This document shows, one piece after another, positions 1-8,881 of a stretch of 64,000 nucleotides of DNA. Where the stretch lies: contig NZ_JAGJEC010000001.1 of NCBI RefSeq assembly GCF_018100785.1, forward strand, positions 1,488,001-1,552,000, written 5' to 3'. The notes below the pieces were generated by a model. The model did not search any database. It saw nothing but the letters and a program-made list of their open reading frames with translations, and was not told the origin of the DNA. Numbering within the stretch: position 1 is the stretch's first letter; each line of letters begins with the position of its first letter. This stretch comes from Maribacter sp. MMG018 (GTDB lineage: Bacteria > Bacteroidota > Bacteroidia > Flavobacteriales > Flavobacteriaceae). The translations under genes and the position numbers were made by a program.

Positions 1-112
1 AAGACGAACTACGTTTCAAAGAAAAATGCTTTCCAAGGATATTCTGGTAAGACATGAAAAACTTTTTCAGGGCAAAGCCCATAAGGCTCCTTATTTATAC
101 AGTTTTAAATAG
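1..112 (+). other. Left edge, possible 3' end of an upstream gene
   Basis: All three plus-strand frames are open at the very edge. The frame starting at base 2 runs furthest, 36 codons to a TAG at 110-112, and stops 30 bases before the next gene, which would suit a co-transcribed upstream gene. The fragment is too short to recognise, and the other two frames stop at 57 or earlier. No function can be given. Confidence 0.2.
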
Positions 113-142
113 ACAAAACAATTAATACTTAATTCTTTAACA

Positions 143-1021
143 ATGAAAAAAACAACTCAAAAATCAATATTTCAAATAGCTTTTGTAGGCCTTCTTCTTA
201 TATGTGCCACTTCTATATATGCGCAAGATAAATTTGGAGGTCTGGCCTTGTATACCGTCCGTGACGATATGGGTACGAATGCGAAAGCAACATTACAGGC
301 GGTTGCCGATGCAGGTTATAAGAACATTGAAGCGGCCGGATATGAAGATGGTAAGTTTTATGGTATGAGTCCGAAAGAATTCAAATCTATGGTAAAATCT
401 ATGGGGTTGAAACCTGTTAGTACACACCAGGGAACCGTTACCATGGAGAATGCCGATAAGATGATGGCAGATGTTAAGGCGGCAGGTTTCAAGTACTTTG
501 TTATTCCTGTTCCTCCAATGGGTATGTTCGAGTTTAATATGGAGGAGAGAACGATGAATATGAAGGGCAGTGCGGCCGAATTGGCAGAAATTTTAGATGT
601 CTTAGGGGAAAAAGCTCATAAAGCAGGGTTAAAATTATTATATCACAACCATAATTTTGAATTTGAAAAGAATGCGCAAGGTATTGTGACCATCGATTAT
701 TTGTTGGAGAACTGTAATCCTAAGTATGTCAATTTTCAAATGGACCTTTATTGGGTGACAAAGGCCGGTGCAGATCCCGTGGCCTATTTTGAGAAATACC
801 CTGGTAGATTTAAGATTTGGCATGTAAAGGATATGGACGAACAAGGTAGGTTTGCTCCCGTTGGTAATGGAAGTATTGATTTCAAACGCATTTTGGATAA
901 CAAAAAATTATCCGGAATGAAATATTACATGGTCGAACAAGATATGACCTTCGACGGGTTAAAGCCATTGGAAGCTATAAAAATCAGTCATGACGGATTA
1001 AAAAAGTTCGGCTTTCATTAA
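143..1021 (+). CDS. Exported sugar phosphate isomerase/epimerase-like TIM barrel protein
   Basis: 292 residues. Residues 1-27 form a signal peptide (lysines, hydrophobic core, then YAQ), so the protein is exported. The rest matches the xylose isomerase-like/AP endonuclease 2 TIM barrel: an ALYTVRD start of strand 1, a metal-site strand HNHNFEF at about 168-174, MDLYWV near 200, WHVKDMD near 229, and a final VEQDMTF. Family members isomerise or epimerise sugars or inositols using a divalent metal. A periplasmic form next to an esterase and a GH3 glycosidase points to carbohydrate breakdown, but the substrate cannot be read from sequence. Clear family assignment, specificity unknown. Confidence 0.85.
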   Translation: MKKTTQKSIFQIAFVGLLLICATSIYAQDKFGGLALYTVRDDMGTNAKATLQAVADAGYKNIEAAGYEDGKFYGMSPKEFKSMVKSMGLKPVSTHQGTVTMENADKMMADVKAAGFKYFVIPVPPMGMFEFNMEERTMNMKGSAAELAEILDVLGEKAHKAGLKLLYHNHNFEFEKNAQGIVTIDYLLENCNPKYVNFQMDLYWVTKAGADPVAYFEKYPGRFKIWHVKDMDEQGRFAPVGNGSIDFKRILDNKKLSGMKYYMVEQDMTFDGLKPLEAIKISHDGLKKFGFH

Positions 1022-1124
1022 TAGGTCGAGCTAGGTATATACCTAGCCATGTTGTGTTTGAATATACACATGGTGTTTTGGTCGATTTAAATATTTATAT
1101 ATAATCAAACTAATTAGTAAGCCG

Positions 1125-2741
1125 ATGAAAAATAGATTTTCAAAAATTTGTTTGATCATTAGCCTTGTTACGGTGTTGCCGGTTTGTTCGCAAGAAATAC
1201 AAACGGGAAGCGATGTCGCGGTTACCGATACCGAATCGGGCAAGGTGCGTGGTTACATAGAGAATGGGGTGTACATTTATAAAGGTATTCCCTATGCAAA
1301 GGCAAAACGATTTGAGGCAGCTGTAAAACCAGATGCTTGGCAGGGTGTTCGCAGTTCTACAATGTATGGCCCAGTGGCACCTTTGTTGACCCCGACCACA
1401 TCTGTACAAGATGAGATCGAGTTCGTTTTTGATCACGATTGGGGGTATACCAATGAGGACTGTTTAAACTTGAATGTATGGACTCCCAGTATATCCGACA
1501 ATAAGAAGAGACCTGTGATGGTTTGGATTCATGGTGGTGGTTTTACGGCAGGATCCAGTCACGAACTGCCTTCCTATGATGGTCTCAATATTAGTAAAAA
1601 AGGTGACGTAGTAGTGGTGTCCATTAACCATCGTCTTAATGTCTTGGGCTTTTTGGACTTATCCGCTTATGGAGAAAAGTACCGTCATGCGGCCAATAAT
1701 AGTATTTTGGATATCGTAATGGCATTAGATTGGGTAAAAAAGAATATTTCCAATTTTGGGGGCGATCCCAATAATGTGACCATTTTTGGACAATCGGGAG
1801 GAGGTGCCAAAGTGAATACCTTGATGGCGATGCCAAAGGCAAAAGGTTTGTTCCATAAGGCAATTAATCAGAGTGGCTCTTTTAGGACTGCTATACTAGA
1901 GAAGGAGGATACGCAAGCTATAGCTTCCGAGACTTTGTCAATATTGGGTTTAGATGCCTCTTCGGTAGATAGTATTCAGAAAATACCATTTGAGATGTTG
2001 GTGGATGCAAGTTCAAGGGCATTAAAAATAGTTGAGAAGAAAATGAGGGAACAAGGCAAACCGGTCATTGGTTTTGGTCTTGATTGGGGGCCAAGTAGAG
2101 ATGGCGAAGATCTGCCGTATCAGGTAAGCTCAAACGAGGCTTTGGCTCTTTCTAAGCATATACCTTTGTTGATAGGGACTACAAAGAATGAATTTACCCC
2201 TTTTACCAATATGAAATTTGCCAATGCTTCGGAAGCGGAGGTAATGGCCCATATTAAAAATCGGTATAAAGAAAAAGCCGATGATTATGTAAAAGCTGTA
2301 AAAAAAGCCTATCCAAACGATACGGATCCAAAAGACTTGTTGTATGTGGATACCATGTTCAGGCCAGGTGCTGTAGAGCAGGCAAATGCCAAATCTAGCT
2401 TAAAGGACGGGGCAGATGTTTTTATGTATCTGTTTACATGGCAATCTCCTGTTTTTGATGGTAAATACAAGGCGGTACATTGTATGGAATTGCCCTTTGT
2501 TTTTGATAATGTCGATTTGGCCAATCATATGACAGGGGGTGGGGTAGAGGCTCACTCGCTTGCCGAAAAAATGAGTTCGGCCTGGATAAATTTTGCCAAG
2601 ACAGGAAATCCGAACACCGAGGGTTTGCCAGAATGGCCAAGTTATAATCAAAGTAACACGGCTACTATGCATTTTGATGTAAAATGTGAGGTAAAGCCGC
2701 AGTTGGATAAAGAATTGTTTGAAATAGTAATTGGAAATTAA
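1125..2741 (+). CDS. Secreted type-B carboxylesterase
   Basis: 538 residues with an N-terminal signal peptide ending near PVCSQ (about residue 22). It has the type-B esterase signatures: EDCLNLNVWTP, an oxyanion-hole HGGGF, the nucleophile elbow GQSGGG with Ser224, and the His motif AVHCMELPFVF with His452. Such enzymes (para-nitrobenzyl esterase group) hydrolyse carboxylic esters. It lies 103 bases after the sugar isomerase-like gene and 9 bases before the GH3 gene, so it is probably co-transcribed with the latter. It may remove ester decorations from glycans or plant/algal compounds, which is inference from context only. Confidence 0.88.
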   Translation: MKNRFSKICLIISLVTVLPVCSQEIQTGSDVAVTDTESGKVRGYIENGVYIYKGIPYAKAKRFEAAVKPDAWQGVRSSTMYGPVAPLLTPTTSVQDEIEFVFDHDWGYTNEDCLNLNVWTPSISDNKKRPVMVWIHGGGFTAGSSHELPSYDGLNISKKGDVVVVSINHRLNVLGFLDLSAYGEKYRHAANNSILDIVMALDWVKKNISNFGGDPNNVTIFGQSGGGAKVNTLMAMPKAKGLFHKAINQSGSFRTAILEKEDTQAIASETLSILGLDASSVDSIQKIPFEMLVDASSRALKIVEKKMREQGKPVIGFGLDWGPSRDGEDLPYQVSSNEALALSKHIPLLIGTTKNEFTPFTNMKFANASEAEVMAHIKNRYKEKADDYVKAVKKAYPNDTDPKDLLYVDTMFRPGAVEQANAKSSLKDGADVFMYLFTWQSPVFDGKYKAVHCMELPFVFDNVDLANHMTGGGVEAHSLAEKMSSAWINFAKTGNPNTEGLPEWPSYNQSNTATMHFDVKCEVKPQLDKELFEIVIGN

Positions 2742-2750
2742 AATAAACCG

Positions 2751-5048
2751 ATGTTAGGAAGAGAAAAACTAATGATAGGATGTGTGCTCTTGTTGGGAAG
2801 TGCACTGGTGAGCAGTTGTGGAAATAAATTCACAACAGAACAGAAACAGGATTATATAAGTGTTATAAATGAGGAGGGAGCTGTCCTAGGGTATCATCCA
2901 GAATCTGGAGTGAAACTGCTAACGGTCGATGGATTTGCGTTCAAGGATTTGAACAAAAACGGAACGCTTGATGTTTATGAGGATTGGAGATTGTCTGCAG
3001 AAAAACGTGCCAATGACCTGGCAGCAAAGTTAAGTTTAGAAGATATAGCCGGCCTCATGTTATACAGTTCGCATCAGTCAATTCCCGGAGCTATTCAAGG
3101 GTTTGGAGCTTCCAAATATGGGGGTAAACCTTTTAATGAGAGTGGGGCCGTCGCCAGTGATTTGTCGGATGAGCAAAAAGAGTTCTTGAAAGATGATTAT
3201 TTAAGACATGTGTTGATTACAAAGGTGGAAACACCGGCGATTGCCGCAAAATGGAATAATAATGCGCAAGCATATGTAGAGGCCATTGGTTTCGGAATTC
3301 CTGTAAATACAAGTTCCGATCCCCGTCATGGTAGCGATTCCTATGCAGAGTTTAATGCCGGTGCCGGTGGTGCTATATCAATGTGGCCCGGTACTTTGGG
3401 TATTGCGGCTTCTTTTGATCCGTCCCTTATGCAACAGTTTGGTGAAATAGGGTCTATAGAGTATAGGGCTTTGGGTATTGCGACGGCTTTGTCTCCGCAA
3501 ATTGATTTGGGAACAGAGCCCAGATGGAGCCGTTTTGATGGTACCATGGGGGAAGATCCCGATTTGGCAACCGATATGGCTAGGGCGTATGTAGATGGTT
3601 TTCAATCTACTAAAGATGAAGGCTGGGGCTTTGAGAGTGTCAATGCTATGGTAAAACACTGGCCGGGGGGTGGACCCGAAGAAGGAGGACGTGATGGTCA
3701 TTTTGGATATGGGGCCTATGCCGTTTATCCAGGTAAAAATATAAAGGACCATATGAAAACGTTTACGGAAGGTGCTTTTAAGCTAAATGGCAAGACAAAA
3801 ATGGCCTCTGCCGTAATGCCCTATTATACAATTTCAAATGGAGAGGGAGAGGCTGTTGGTAACGGATTCAATAAATACTTGATTACCGATGTTTTACGTG
3901 GTGAATATGGGTATGATGGAGTGGTTTGTACCGATTGGGCCATAACAAAAGATGTTTCTGCAGTGGATAAGTTTGAAGGAAAAAGTTGGGGTGTAGAAAC
4001 CTTGTCAGTAGCCGAACGCCATTATAAGGCAATTGAGGCTGGTGTAGATCAATTTGGTGGCAACAATGAAATGGGACCTATTCTTGAAGCGTATAAATTG
4101 GGTGTAGCGGAACATGGCGAGGAATATATGCGTAAGCGTTTTGAGGCTTCCGCGGTTCGTTTGCTAAAAAATATTTTTAGGGTAGGGCTTTTTGAAAATC
4201 CTTATTTAGATGTTTCCGAAACTGAGAAAATAGTTGGAAATTCTGAATATATGAAGGCTGGATATGAAGCTCAGTTACGGTCTATAGTAATGCTTAAAAA
4301 CCATAACAATACGCTACCCGTAAAAGAGAGGAAGAAAATGTATGTGCCGCAGAGGTATATAGCGCCAAGTACCAATTGGTGGGGGATAGTTACGCCCGCA
4401 AGAACCGAATCGCCGTTTAATATGGATCTAATATCAAAGTATTTCGAGGTAGTGGACAATCCAGCAGATGCAGATTTTGCCTTGGTGGGAATAAAGAGTC
4501 CTGACGGTGGTGTAGGTTATGATAGGGCCGATTTAGAAAAGGGAGGTAACGGATATATTCCAATAAGCCTTCAATATAGTACCTATACCGCTAATAATGC
4601 CAGAGAAACAAGTTTGGCCGGCGGTAGTGTGTTCGAAGATTTTACAAATAGGTCCTATAAAGGTAAAAGTGTGATGACCAATAATGTTACCGATATGACC
4701 TTAGTAAACGAAACAAAGGCTAAAATGGGGGATAAACCTGTTATTGTAGTTGTACATGTGTCAAAGCCTATGGTGTTTTCGGAAATTGAGGCCAGTGCTT
4801 CGGCTATTCTGATTCACATGGGGGTTCAAGATCAGGCATTGATGGATATTATCTCTGGCAAAGTTGAACCTTCTGCTTTATTGCCTTTTCAAATGCCTGC
4901 GGATATGTTGACGGTAGAAACTCAATTTGAAGATGTACCAAGGGACATGAAGGTGTATATGGATGAAGATGGAAACTCCTATGATTTTGCCTTTGGGTTA
5001 AACTGGAGCGGTGTTATAGAGGATGCCCGTGTAAATAAATACAGGTAG
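2751..5048 (+). CDS. Glycoside hydrolase family 3 lipoprotein (beta-glucosidase-like)
   Basis: 765 residues. The N-terminus carries a lipobox (LVSSC, Cys23), so the mature protein is a lipoprotein, probably outer-membrane anchored. A short acidic loop DLNKNGTLDVYED at about residue 66, resembling an EF-hand calcium loop and common at the start of such GH3 enzymes, precedes the TIM barrel. The (V)CTDW motif places the likely catalytic nucleophile at Asp395. The C-terminal alpha/beta sandwich domain is present. GH3 enzymes release beta-linked monosaccharides from non-reducing ends. It follows the esterase closely and ends the cluster before a strong terminator. Exact substrate not predictable. 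Confidence 0.88.
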   Translation: MLGREKLMIGCVLLLGSALVSSCGNKFTTEQKQDYISVINEEGAVLGYHPESGVKLLTVDGFAFKDLNKNGTLDVYEDWRLSAEKRANDLAAKLSLEDIAGLMLYSSHQSIPGAIQGFGASKYGGKPFNESGAVASDLSDEQKEFLKDDYLRHVLITKVETPAIAAKWNNNAQAYVEAIGFGIPVNTSSDPRHGSDSYAEFNAGAGGAISMWPGTLGIAASFDPSLMQQFGEIGSIEYRALGIATALSPQIDLGTEPRWSRFDGTMGEDPDLATDMARAYVDGFQSTKDEGWGFESVNAMVKHWPGGGPEEGGRDGHFGYGAYAVYPGKNIKDHMKTFTEGAFKLNGKTKMASAVMPYYTISNGEGEAVGNGFNKYLITDVLRGEYGYDGVVCTDWAITKDVSAVDKFEGKSWGVETLSVAERHYKAIEAGVDQFGGNNEMGPILEAYKLGVAEHGEEYMRKRFEASAVRLLKNIFRVGLFENPYLDVSETEKIVGNSEYMKAGYEAQLRSIVMLKNHNNTLPVKERKKMYVPQRYIAPSTNWWGIVTPARTESPFNMDLISKYFEVVDNPADADFALVGIKSPDGGVGYDRADLEKGGNGYIPISLQYSTYTANNARETSLAGGSVFEDFTNRSYKGKSVMTNNVTDMTLVNETKAKMGDKPVIVVVHVSKPMVFSEIEASASAILIHMGVQDQALMDIISGKVEPSALLPFQMPADMLTVETQFEDVPRDMKVYMDEDGNSYDFAFGLNWSGVIEDARVNKYR

Positions 5049-5072
5049 TAATAAACCAACATTGTAGTAAAG

Positions 5073-5104
5073 GCCTTGACAATAGTAATTGTCAGGGCTT
5101 TTTT
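5073..5104 (+). terminator. Intrinsic terminator after the GH3 gene
   Basis: An 11-bp stem (5073-5083 with 5088-5098, GCCTTGACAAT against ATTGTCAGGGC with one G-T pair) is followed by a T-rich run to 5104, 25 bases after the GH3 stop codon. It closes the carbohydrate cluster. Confidence 0.8.
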
Positions 5105-5167
5105 GTTTGTATTCTGTGTTATTTAAGCAAAGAACTGTAATTTCTGACTATACCGTCTAAAAACGAA

Positions 5168-5191
5168 AAAACCCCCTATAATTAGGGGGTT
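5168..5191 (-). terminator. Terminator hairpin after tRNA-Leu
   Basis: Stem ACCCCCTA / TAGGGGGT around a TAAT loop. On the minus strand it is followed by a run of six T, just downstream of the tRNA-Leu 3' end. It marks the end of the tRNA transcript. Confidence 0.7.
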
Positions 5192-5195
5192 TAAG

Positions 5196-5279
5196 TACTC
5201 GAGGCGGGACTTGAACCCGCACGGCCCAAAGGCCACAGGATTTTAAGTCCGGCGTGTCTACCAATTCCACCACTCGAGC
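5196..5279 (-). tRNA. tRNA-Leu (anticodon UAA)
   Basis: 84-base class II tRNA. Acceptor arms GCTCGAG (5279 downward) and CTCGAGT (ending 5197) pair with one G-U, and the discriminator A is at 5196. The anticodon loop CTTAAAA gives UAA. The long variable arm (GTGGCC...GGCCGTGC region) and the T arm GGGTTCAAGTCCC are intact. CCA is not encoded. Confidence 0.95.
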
Positions 5280-5306
5280 CTAAATACCTATCGATGGTAT
5301 TGGACT

Positions 5307-5334
5307 AAAAAAAAACGCTGTAACCAGCGTTTTT
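5307..5334 (-). terminator. Hairpin between the two tRNA genes
   Basis: A perfect 10-bp stem AAAAACGCTG / CAGCGTTTTT with a TAAC loop lies 2 bases beyond the tRNA-Gly 3' end. On the minus strand it ends in a T run. It is a likely terminator that would give tRNA-Gly its own transcript, or a processing boundary if the two tRNAs are co-transcribed. Confidence 0.6.
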
Positions 5335-5336
5335 TG

Positions 5337-5409
5337 AGCGAAAAACGGGATTCGAACCCGCGACCTCCACCTTGGCAAGGTGGCGCTCTACCAGCTGAGC
5401 TATTTTCGC
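5337..5409 (-). tRNA. tRNA-Gly (anticodon GCC)
   Basis: 73-base tRNA with acceptor GCGAAAA pairing TTTTCGC, D arm TAGCTCAGCTGGTAGAGC, anticodon loop TTGGCAA (GCC), and T arm CGGGTTCGAATCCCG. CCA is not encoded. It lies 57 bases from tRNA-Leu on the same strand. Confidence 0.95.
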
Positions 5410-5504
5410 AAGTTTAAAGAACGTGCATCTATATCTAAAGATGCGGGTGCAAATTTAATATAATTCTATAAATTCCAAAGCAAAATTCGAAAAAAGAAAT
5501 ATAA

Positions 5505-8129
5505 TTATGAGGTCGCTTTCTTCTTCTTTGATAATAAGCGTTTTATTTCATTGAGCTTCATTAATGCCTCTACCGGAGTTAGCGTATCAATGTCTAAATG
5601 CAATATTTCTTCTTTTATTTCTTCTAAAAGTGGGTCGTCTAGATTAAAGAAACTCAATTGCATTTCGTCTTGGGCCGAGTTGAGCTTATCGGTCAACTCT
5701 TCATTGGAATGCGATTTCTCCAGTTTCTTTAATATTTTATGGGCTTTGGCGATTACCTGTTGTGGCATGCCGGCCATTTTAGCTACGTGTATACCAAAAC
5801 TATGCTCGCTTCCGCCCGGTGTAAGCTTTCTGAGAAACAATACGTTGTCCTTCAGTTCTTTTACCGAAACATTGAAATTTTTAATACGCTCAAAAGTGGC
5901 GGACATCTCATTAAGTTCATGGTAATGGGTGGCGAACAACGTTTTGGCTCTTGCAGGGTGTTCGTGTAAGTATTCTGAGATGGCCCATGCAATGGATATA
6001 CCGTCGTACGTACTGGTACCTCGCCCTATTTCGTCTAAGAGTACCAAACTTCTTTCGCTGAGATTATTCAGTATAGAAGCGGTTTCGTTCATCTCTACCA
6101 TAAAAGTAGATTCGCCCATAGAGATGTTGTCACTGGCGCCCACTCGAGTAAATATTTTATCTACGTAGCCTATTTTAGCAGCTTCGGCAGGAACAAAACT
6201 TCCCATTTGGGCCAATAGTACTATGAGTGCGGTTTGCCTTAGAATGGCCGATTTACCGCTCATATTGGGCCCGGTTATCATTACTATCTGTTGGTTGTTG
6301 CGGTCCAGGGCTACATCATTGGCTATATAGGCTTCTCCAATGGGCAATTGTTTTTCAATGACAGGGTGTCTGCCGTTTATGATGGATATATCCGTAGAGT
6401 CGTTAAGCTCGGGGGCGACATAATTGTTTTCCTTTGCCAATTGTGTAAAGCCGCATAAACAGTCTAATTGGGCAATAAGTTGGGCATTGTTCTGTACCGG
6501 TTGAATGTATTCTTGCATCCAAACCACCAATTGTGAGAACAACTGCTGCTCCATGGCCAGTATGCGTTCTTCGGCCCCCAGTATTTTAGACTCGTATTCT
6601 TTGAGCTCTTCGGTGATGTAACGCTCCGCATTGACCAAGGTCTGTTTTCTGATCCAAGTTTCCGGAACTTTGTCTTTATGGGTGTTTCTGACCTCTATGT
6701 AGTAGCCGAAAACATTGTTGGAGGCAATCTTTAATGATGTGATGCCCGTTGCTTCGGTTTCACGCTCCAGCATTTTGTCCAAATAGTCTTTGCCCGAGGT
6801 GGCTAAGCCTCTAAGCTCGTCCAATTCTTCTGAGAACCCTTGGGCTATAACATTTCCTTTTAAAATATTCACGGGCGCCTCCTCGTTGAGCATTTCTTTG
6901 ATCTTTGTTCTTAACAGATCACAAGATTGTAGTTGATCGCCGATTAGGGCCAATGCCTCGTTTTTGGAACTGGAAGCCAGTTGTTTAATGGGGATGATGG
7001 CTTCTATCGAATTTTTTAGTTGTACTACCTCTTTTGGATTTACTTTTCCGGTAGAAACTTTTGATATAAGACGCTCCAAATCGCCCATTTGCTTTATATG
7101 GGACTGAAACTTATGGAGTATGTCCTCATTTTCGGATAGATGGGATACCACCTCATGCCTACCCTTTATTTTTTGAACGTTTTTTAGTGGTAAGGCCAAC
7201 CATCTTTTTATCATTCGGCCTCCCATTGGTGAAATGGTCTTGTCGATAACATCGAGAAGGGTAACCGCGTTTTCGTTGTAAGAATGGTATAGTTCCAAGT
7301 TTTTGATGGTAAAACGGTCCATCCAAATATATTCGTCCTCGGCAATGCGTTGTAAGGTGTTTATGTGCTGCAATTGCCTATGTTGTGTTTCCGATAGGTA
7401 ATGCAATACTACACCAGAGGCTATGATGCCATCCTTTAAATGATCTACTCCAAATCCTTTCAAGGTTTTGGTCTTAAAGTGGTTGGTGAGGTTTTCCAGT
7501 GCATAATCTTCTTGAAAAACCCAATCCTCAACAAAAAAGGTATGGAATTGTACCCCGAATACCTCTAAGAATTCTTTTTTATGGGCCTTTGATATCAATA
7601 CTTCATTGGGAGCGAAATTCTGTAGAAGTTTGTCGATTTGCTCTTCGCTTCCCTCGGAGGTCAAAAATTCTCCTGTAGAAATATCAACAAAGGCAACACC
7701 TATTTTTTTTCTGCCAAAATGTACGGCACATAAGAAGTTGTTGCTCTTCGCACTTAATATATCGTCATTAAGTGCAACGCCCGGGGTAACCAGTTCGGTA
7801 ACCCCTCTTTTTACAATGGTCTTGGTCTGCTTTGGGTCTTCCAATTGGTCGCAAATAGCAACTCTTTGGCCGGCTTTTACAAGTTTTGGCAAGTAGGTAT
7901 TTAACGAGTGGTGCGGAAAACCTGCTAATTCTGTACGGTCCCCACCATTGTTTCTATGAGTGAGGATAATTCCAAGGATCTTAGAGGCCTTAACAGCGTC
8001 TTCTCCGAATGTTTCGTAAAAATCACCAACACGAAACAGCAACATGGCATCAGGATACTTGGTCTTGATGGTGTTGTACTGCTTCATCAAAGGGGTTACC
8101 TTTTTTGTCTTTACTTTTTTGTCCGCCAC
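5505..8129 (-). CDS. mutS: DNA mismatch repair protein MutS
   Basis: 874 residues, full length. The N-terminal mismatch-binding domain has the [22 protein letters not shown] stretch carrying the conserved F-x-E wedge. The clamp and lever follow, and the C-terminal ABC ATPase has a Walker A GPNMSGKS at about 620-627 and the Walker B/signature region [12 protein letters not shown]. It recognises base mismatches and recruits MutL. The start codon is GTG at 8129; the next in-frame Met lies 14 residues further, after the usual lysine-rich leader. It is transcribed divergently from the SpoU methyltransferase gene. Confidence 0.97.
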   Translation of the reverse strand: MADKKVKTKKVTPLMKQYNTIKTKYPDAMLLFRVGDFYETFGEDAVKASKILGIILTHRNNGGDRTELAGFPHHSLNTYLPKLVKAGQRVAICDQLEDPKQTKTIVKRGVTELVTPGVALNDDILSAKSNNFLCAVHFGRKKIGVAFVDISTGEFLTSEGSEEQIDKLLQNFAPNEVLISKAHKKEFLEVFGVQFHTFFVEDWVFQEDYALENLTNHFKTKTLKGFGVDHLKDGIIASGVVLHYLSETQHRQLQHINTLQRIAEDEYIWMDRFTIKNLELYHSYNENAVTLLDVIDKTISPMGGRMIKRWLALPLKNVQKIKGRHEVVSHLSENEDILHKFQSHIKQMGDLERLISKVSTGKVNPKEVVQLKNSIEAIIPIKQLASSSKNEALALIGDQLQSCDLLRTKIKEMLNEEAPVNILKGNVIAQGFSEELDELRGLATSGKDYLDKMLERETEATGITSLKIASNNVFGYYIEVRNTHKDKVPETWIRKQTLVNAERYITEELKEYESKILGAEERILAMEQQLFSQLVVWMQEYIQPVQNNAQLIAQLDCLCGFTQLAKENNYVAPELNDSTDISIINGRHPVIEKQLPIGEAYIANDVALDRNNQQIVMITGPNMSGKSAILRQTALIVLLAQMGSFVPAEAAKIGYVDKIFTRVGASDNISMGESTFMVEMNETASILNNLSERSLVLLDEIGRGTSTYDGISIAWAISEYLHEHPARAKTLFATHYHELNEMSATFERIKNFNVSVKELKDNVLFLRKLTPGGSEHSFGIHVAKMAGMPQQVIAKAHKILKKLEKSHSNEELTDKLNSAQDEMQLSFFNLDDPLLEEIKEEILHLDIDTLTPVEALMKLNEIKRLLSKKKKATS

Positions 8130-8169
8130 TTCTTTTATCTACCTATTTTTGTTGTAAAAAGACGAATAT

Positions 8170-8188
8170 ATAGCATTCTCTATGCTAT
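8170..8188. repeat. 7-bp inverted repeat in the mutS/methyltransferase divergent region
   Basis: ATAGCAT (8170-8176) and ATGCTAT (8182-8188) flank five bases. It lies between two divergent start codons and could be an operator or a small RNA hairpin. No T run follows, so it is not a terminator. Confidence 0.4.
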
Positions 8189-8235
8189 TTGAATTTTTGT
8201 TGATATTTAAGGTCTATAAGTTGAAAAGTATCTAG

Positions 8236-8766
8236 ATGAGAAAATTAAAGAACGAAGAACTGGGAAGGTTGAATGTTGATCAGTTTAAAAAAACGGTGAA
8301 AATACCGGTTAGCATTGTTTTGGACAATATTAGAAGTTTAAACAATATAGGGTCGGTTTTTAGAACGGCCGATGCCTTTCTTATCAAGAAAATATATCTC
8401 TGTGGAATAACGGCTAAACCGCCACATAAAGATATTCATAAAACGGCCCTTGGTGCTACGGATAGTGTGGAGTGGGAGTATGTGGAAGATATTATGGTGC
8501 TGTTGGAAAGATTTAAGGGGAACAAAGTCAAGACCATCGCAATAGAACAAGCGGAAGGGGCAGAAATGCTTCATGAGTTTAAGCCCGTATCAAATAATTC
8601 ATATGCTTTAATATTTGGTAATGAAGTAAAAGGGGTGCAGCAAAAAGTTGTGGATAGTTGCGATTCGGTATTGGAAATTCCGCAATTCGGAACCAAGCAT
8701 TCTCTGAATATATCTGTAAGTGCCGGGGTGGTTATTTGGGATTTTTGGTCAAAATTAAACGCATAA
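8236..8766 (+). CDS. SpoU/TrmH-family RNA 2'-O-methyltransferase
   Basis: 176 residues, a minimal SPOUT knot domain with no N-terminal substrate domain. Motif 1 (NIRSLNNIGSVFRTADAF, near residues 32-49) has the catalytic Asn/Arg pair. Motif 2 is ALIFGNEVKGV near 129-139, and motif 3 (HSLNISVSAGVVIW) carries the SAM-binding knot. These enzymes methylate ribose 2'-OH in tRNA or rRNA using SAM. The target is unknown: it resembles TrmH/TrmL-like short forms. It ends 5 bases before a strong terminator hairpin. Confidence 0.87.
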   Translation: MRKLKNEELGRLNVDQFKKTVKIPVSIVLDNIRSLNNIGSVFRTADAFLIKKIYLCGITAKPPHKDIHKTALGATDSVEWEYVEDIMVLLERFKGNKVKTIAIEQAEGAEMLHEFKPVSNNSYALIFGNEVKGVQQKVVDSCDSVLEIPQFGTKHSLNISVSAGVVIWDFWSKLNA

Positions 8767-8792
8767 AAAAAGCCCAGCGAATGCTGGGCTTG
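8767..8792 (+). terminator. Terminator after the SpoU methyltransferase gene
   Basis: Perfect stem AGCCCAGC / GCTGGGCT (8772-8779 with 8784-8791). There is an A run before it and only a short T stretch after, so it would work better on the minus strand, where the A run becomes T. The convergent folK-dNK gene ends at 8882, so it probably serves both genes. Confidence 0.6.
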
Positions 8793-8881
8793 AGGTATAG
8801 TTTGAGTTAGTTAGTTTCTCGTTAGAGTTACACAAGAAAGCAAAATCATTTCTATTGTGCAAGAAATTTACTAAAATTATG

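Noticed and set aside
5551-7896. Several open frames on the plus strand opposite mutS
   Set aside because: They are antisense shadows of a full-length MutS gene with clear motifs and have no recognisable domain.
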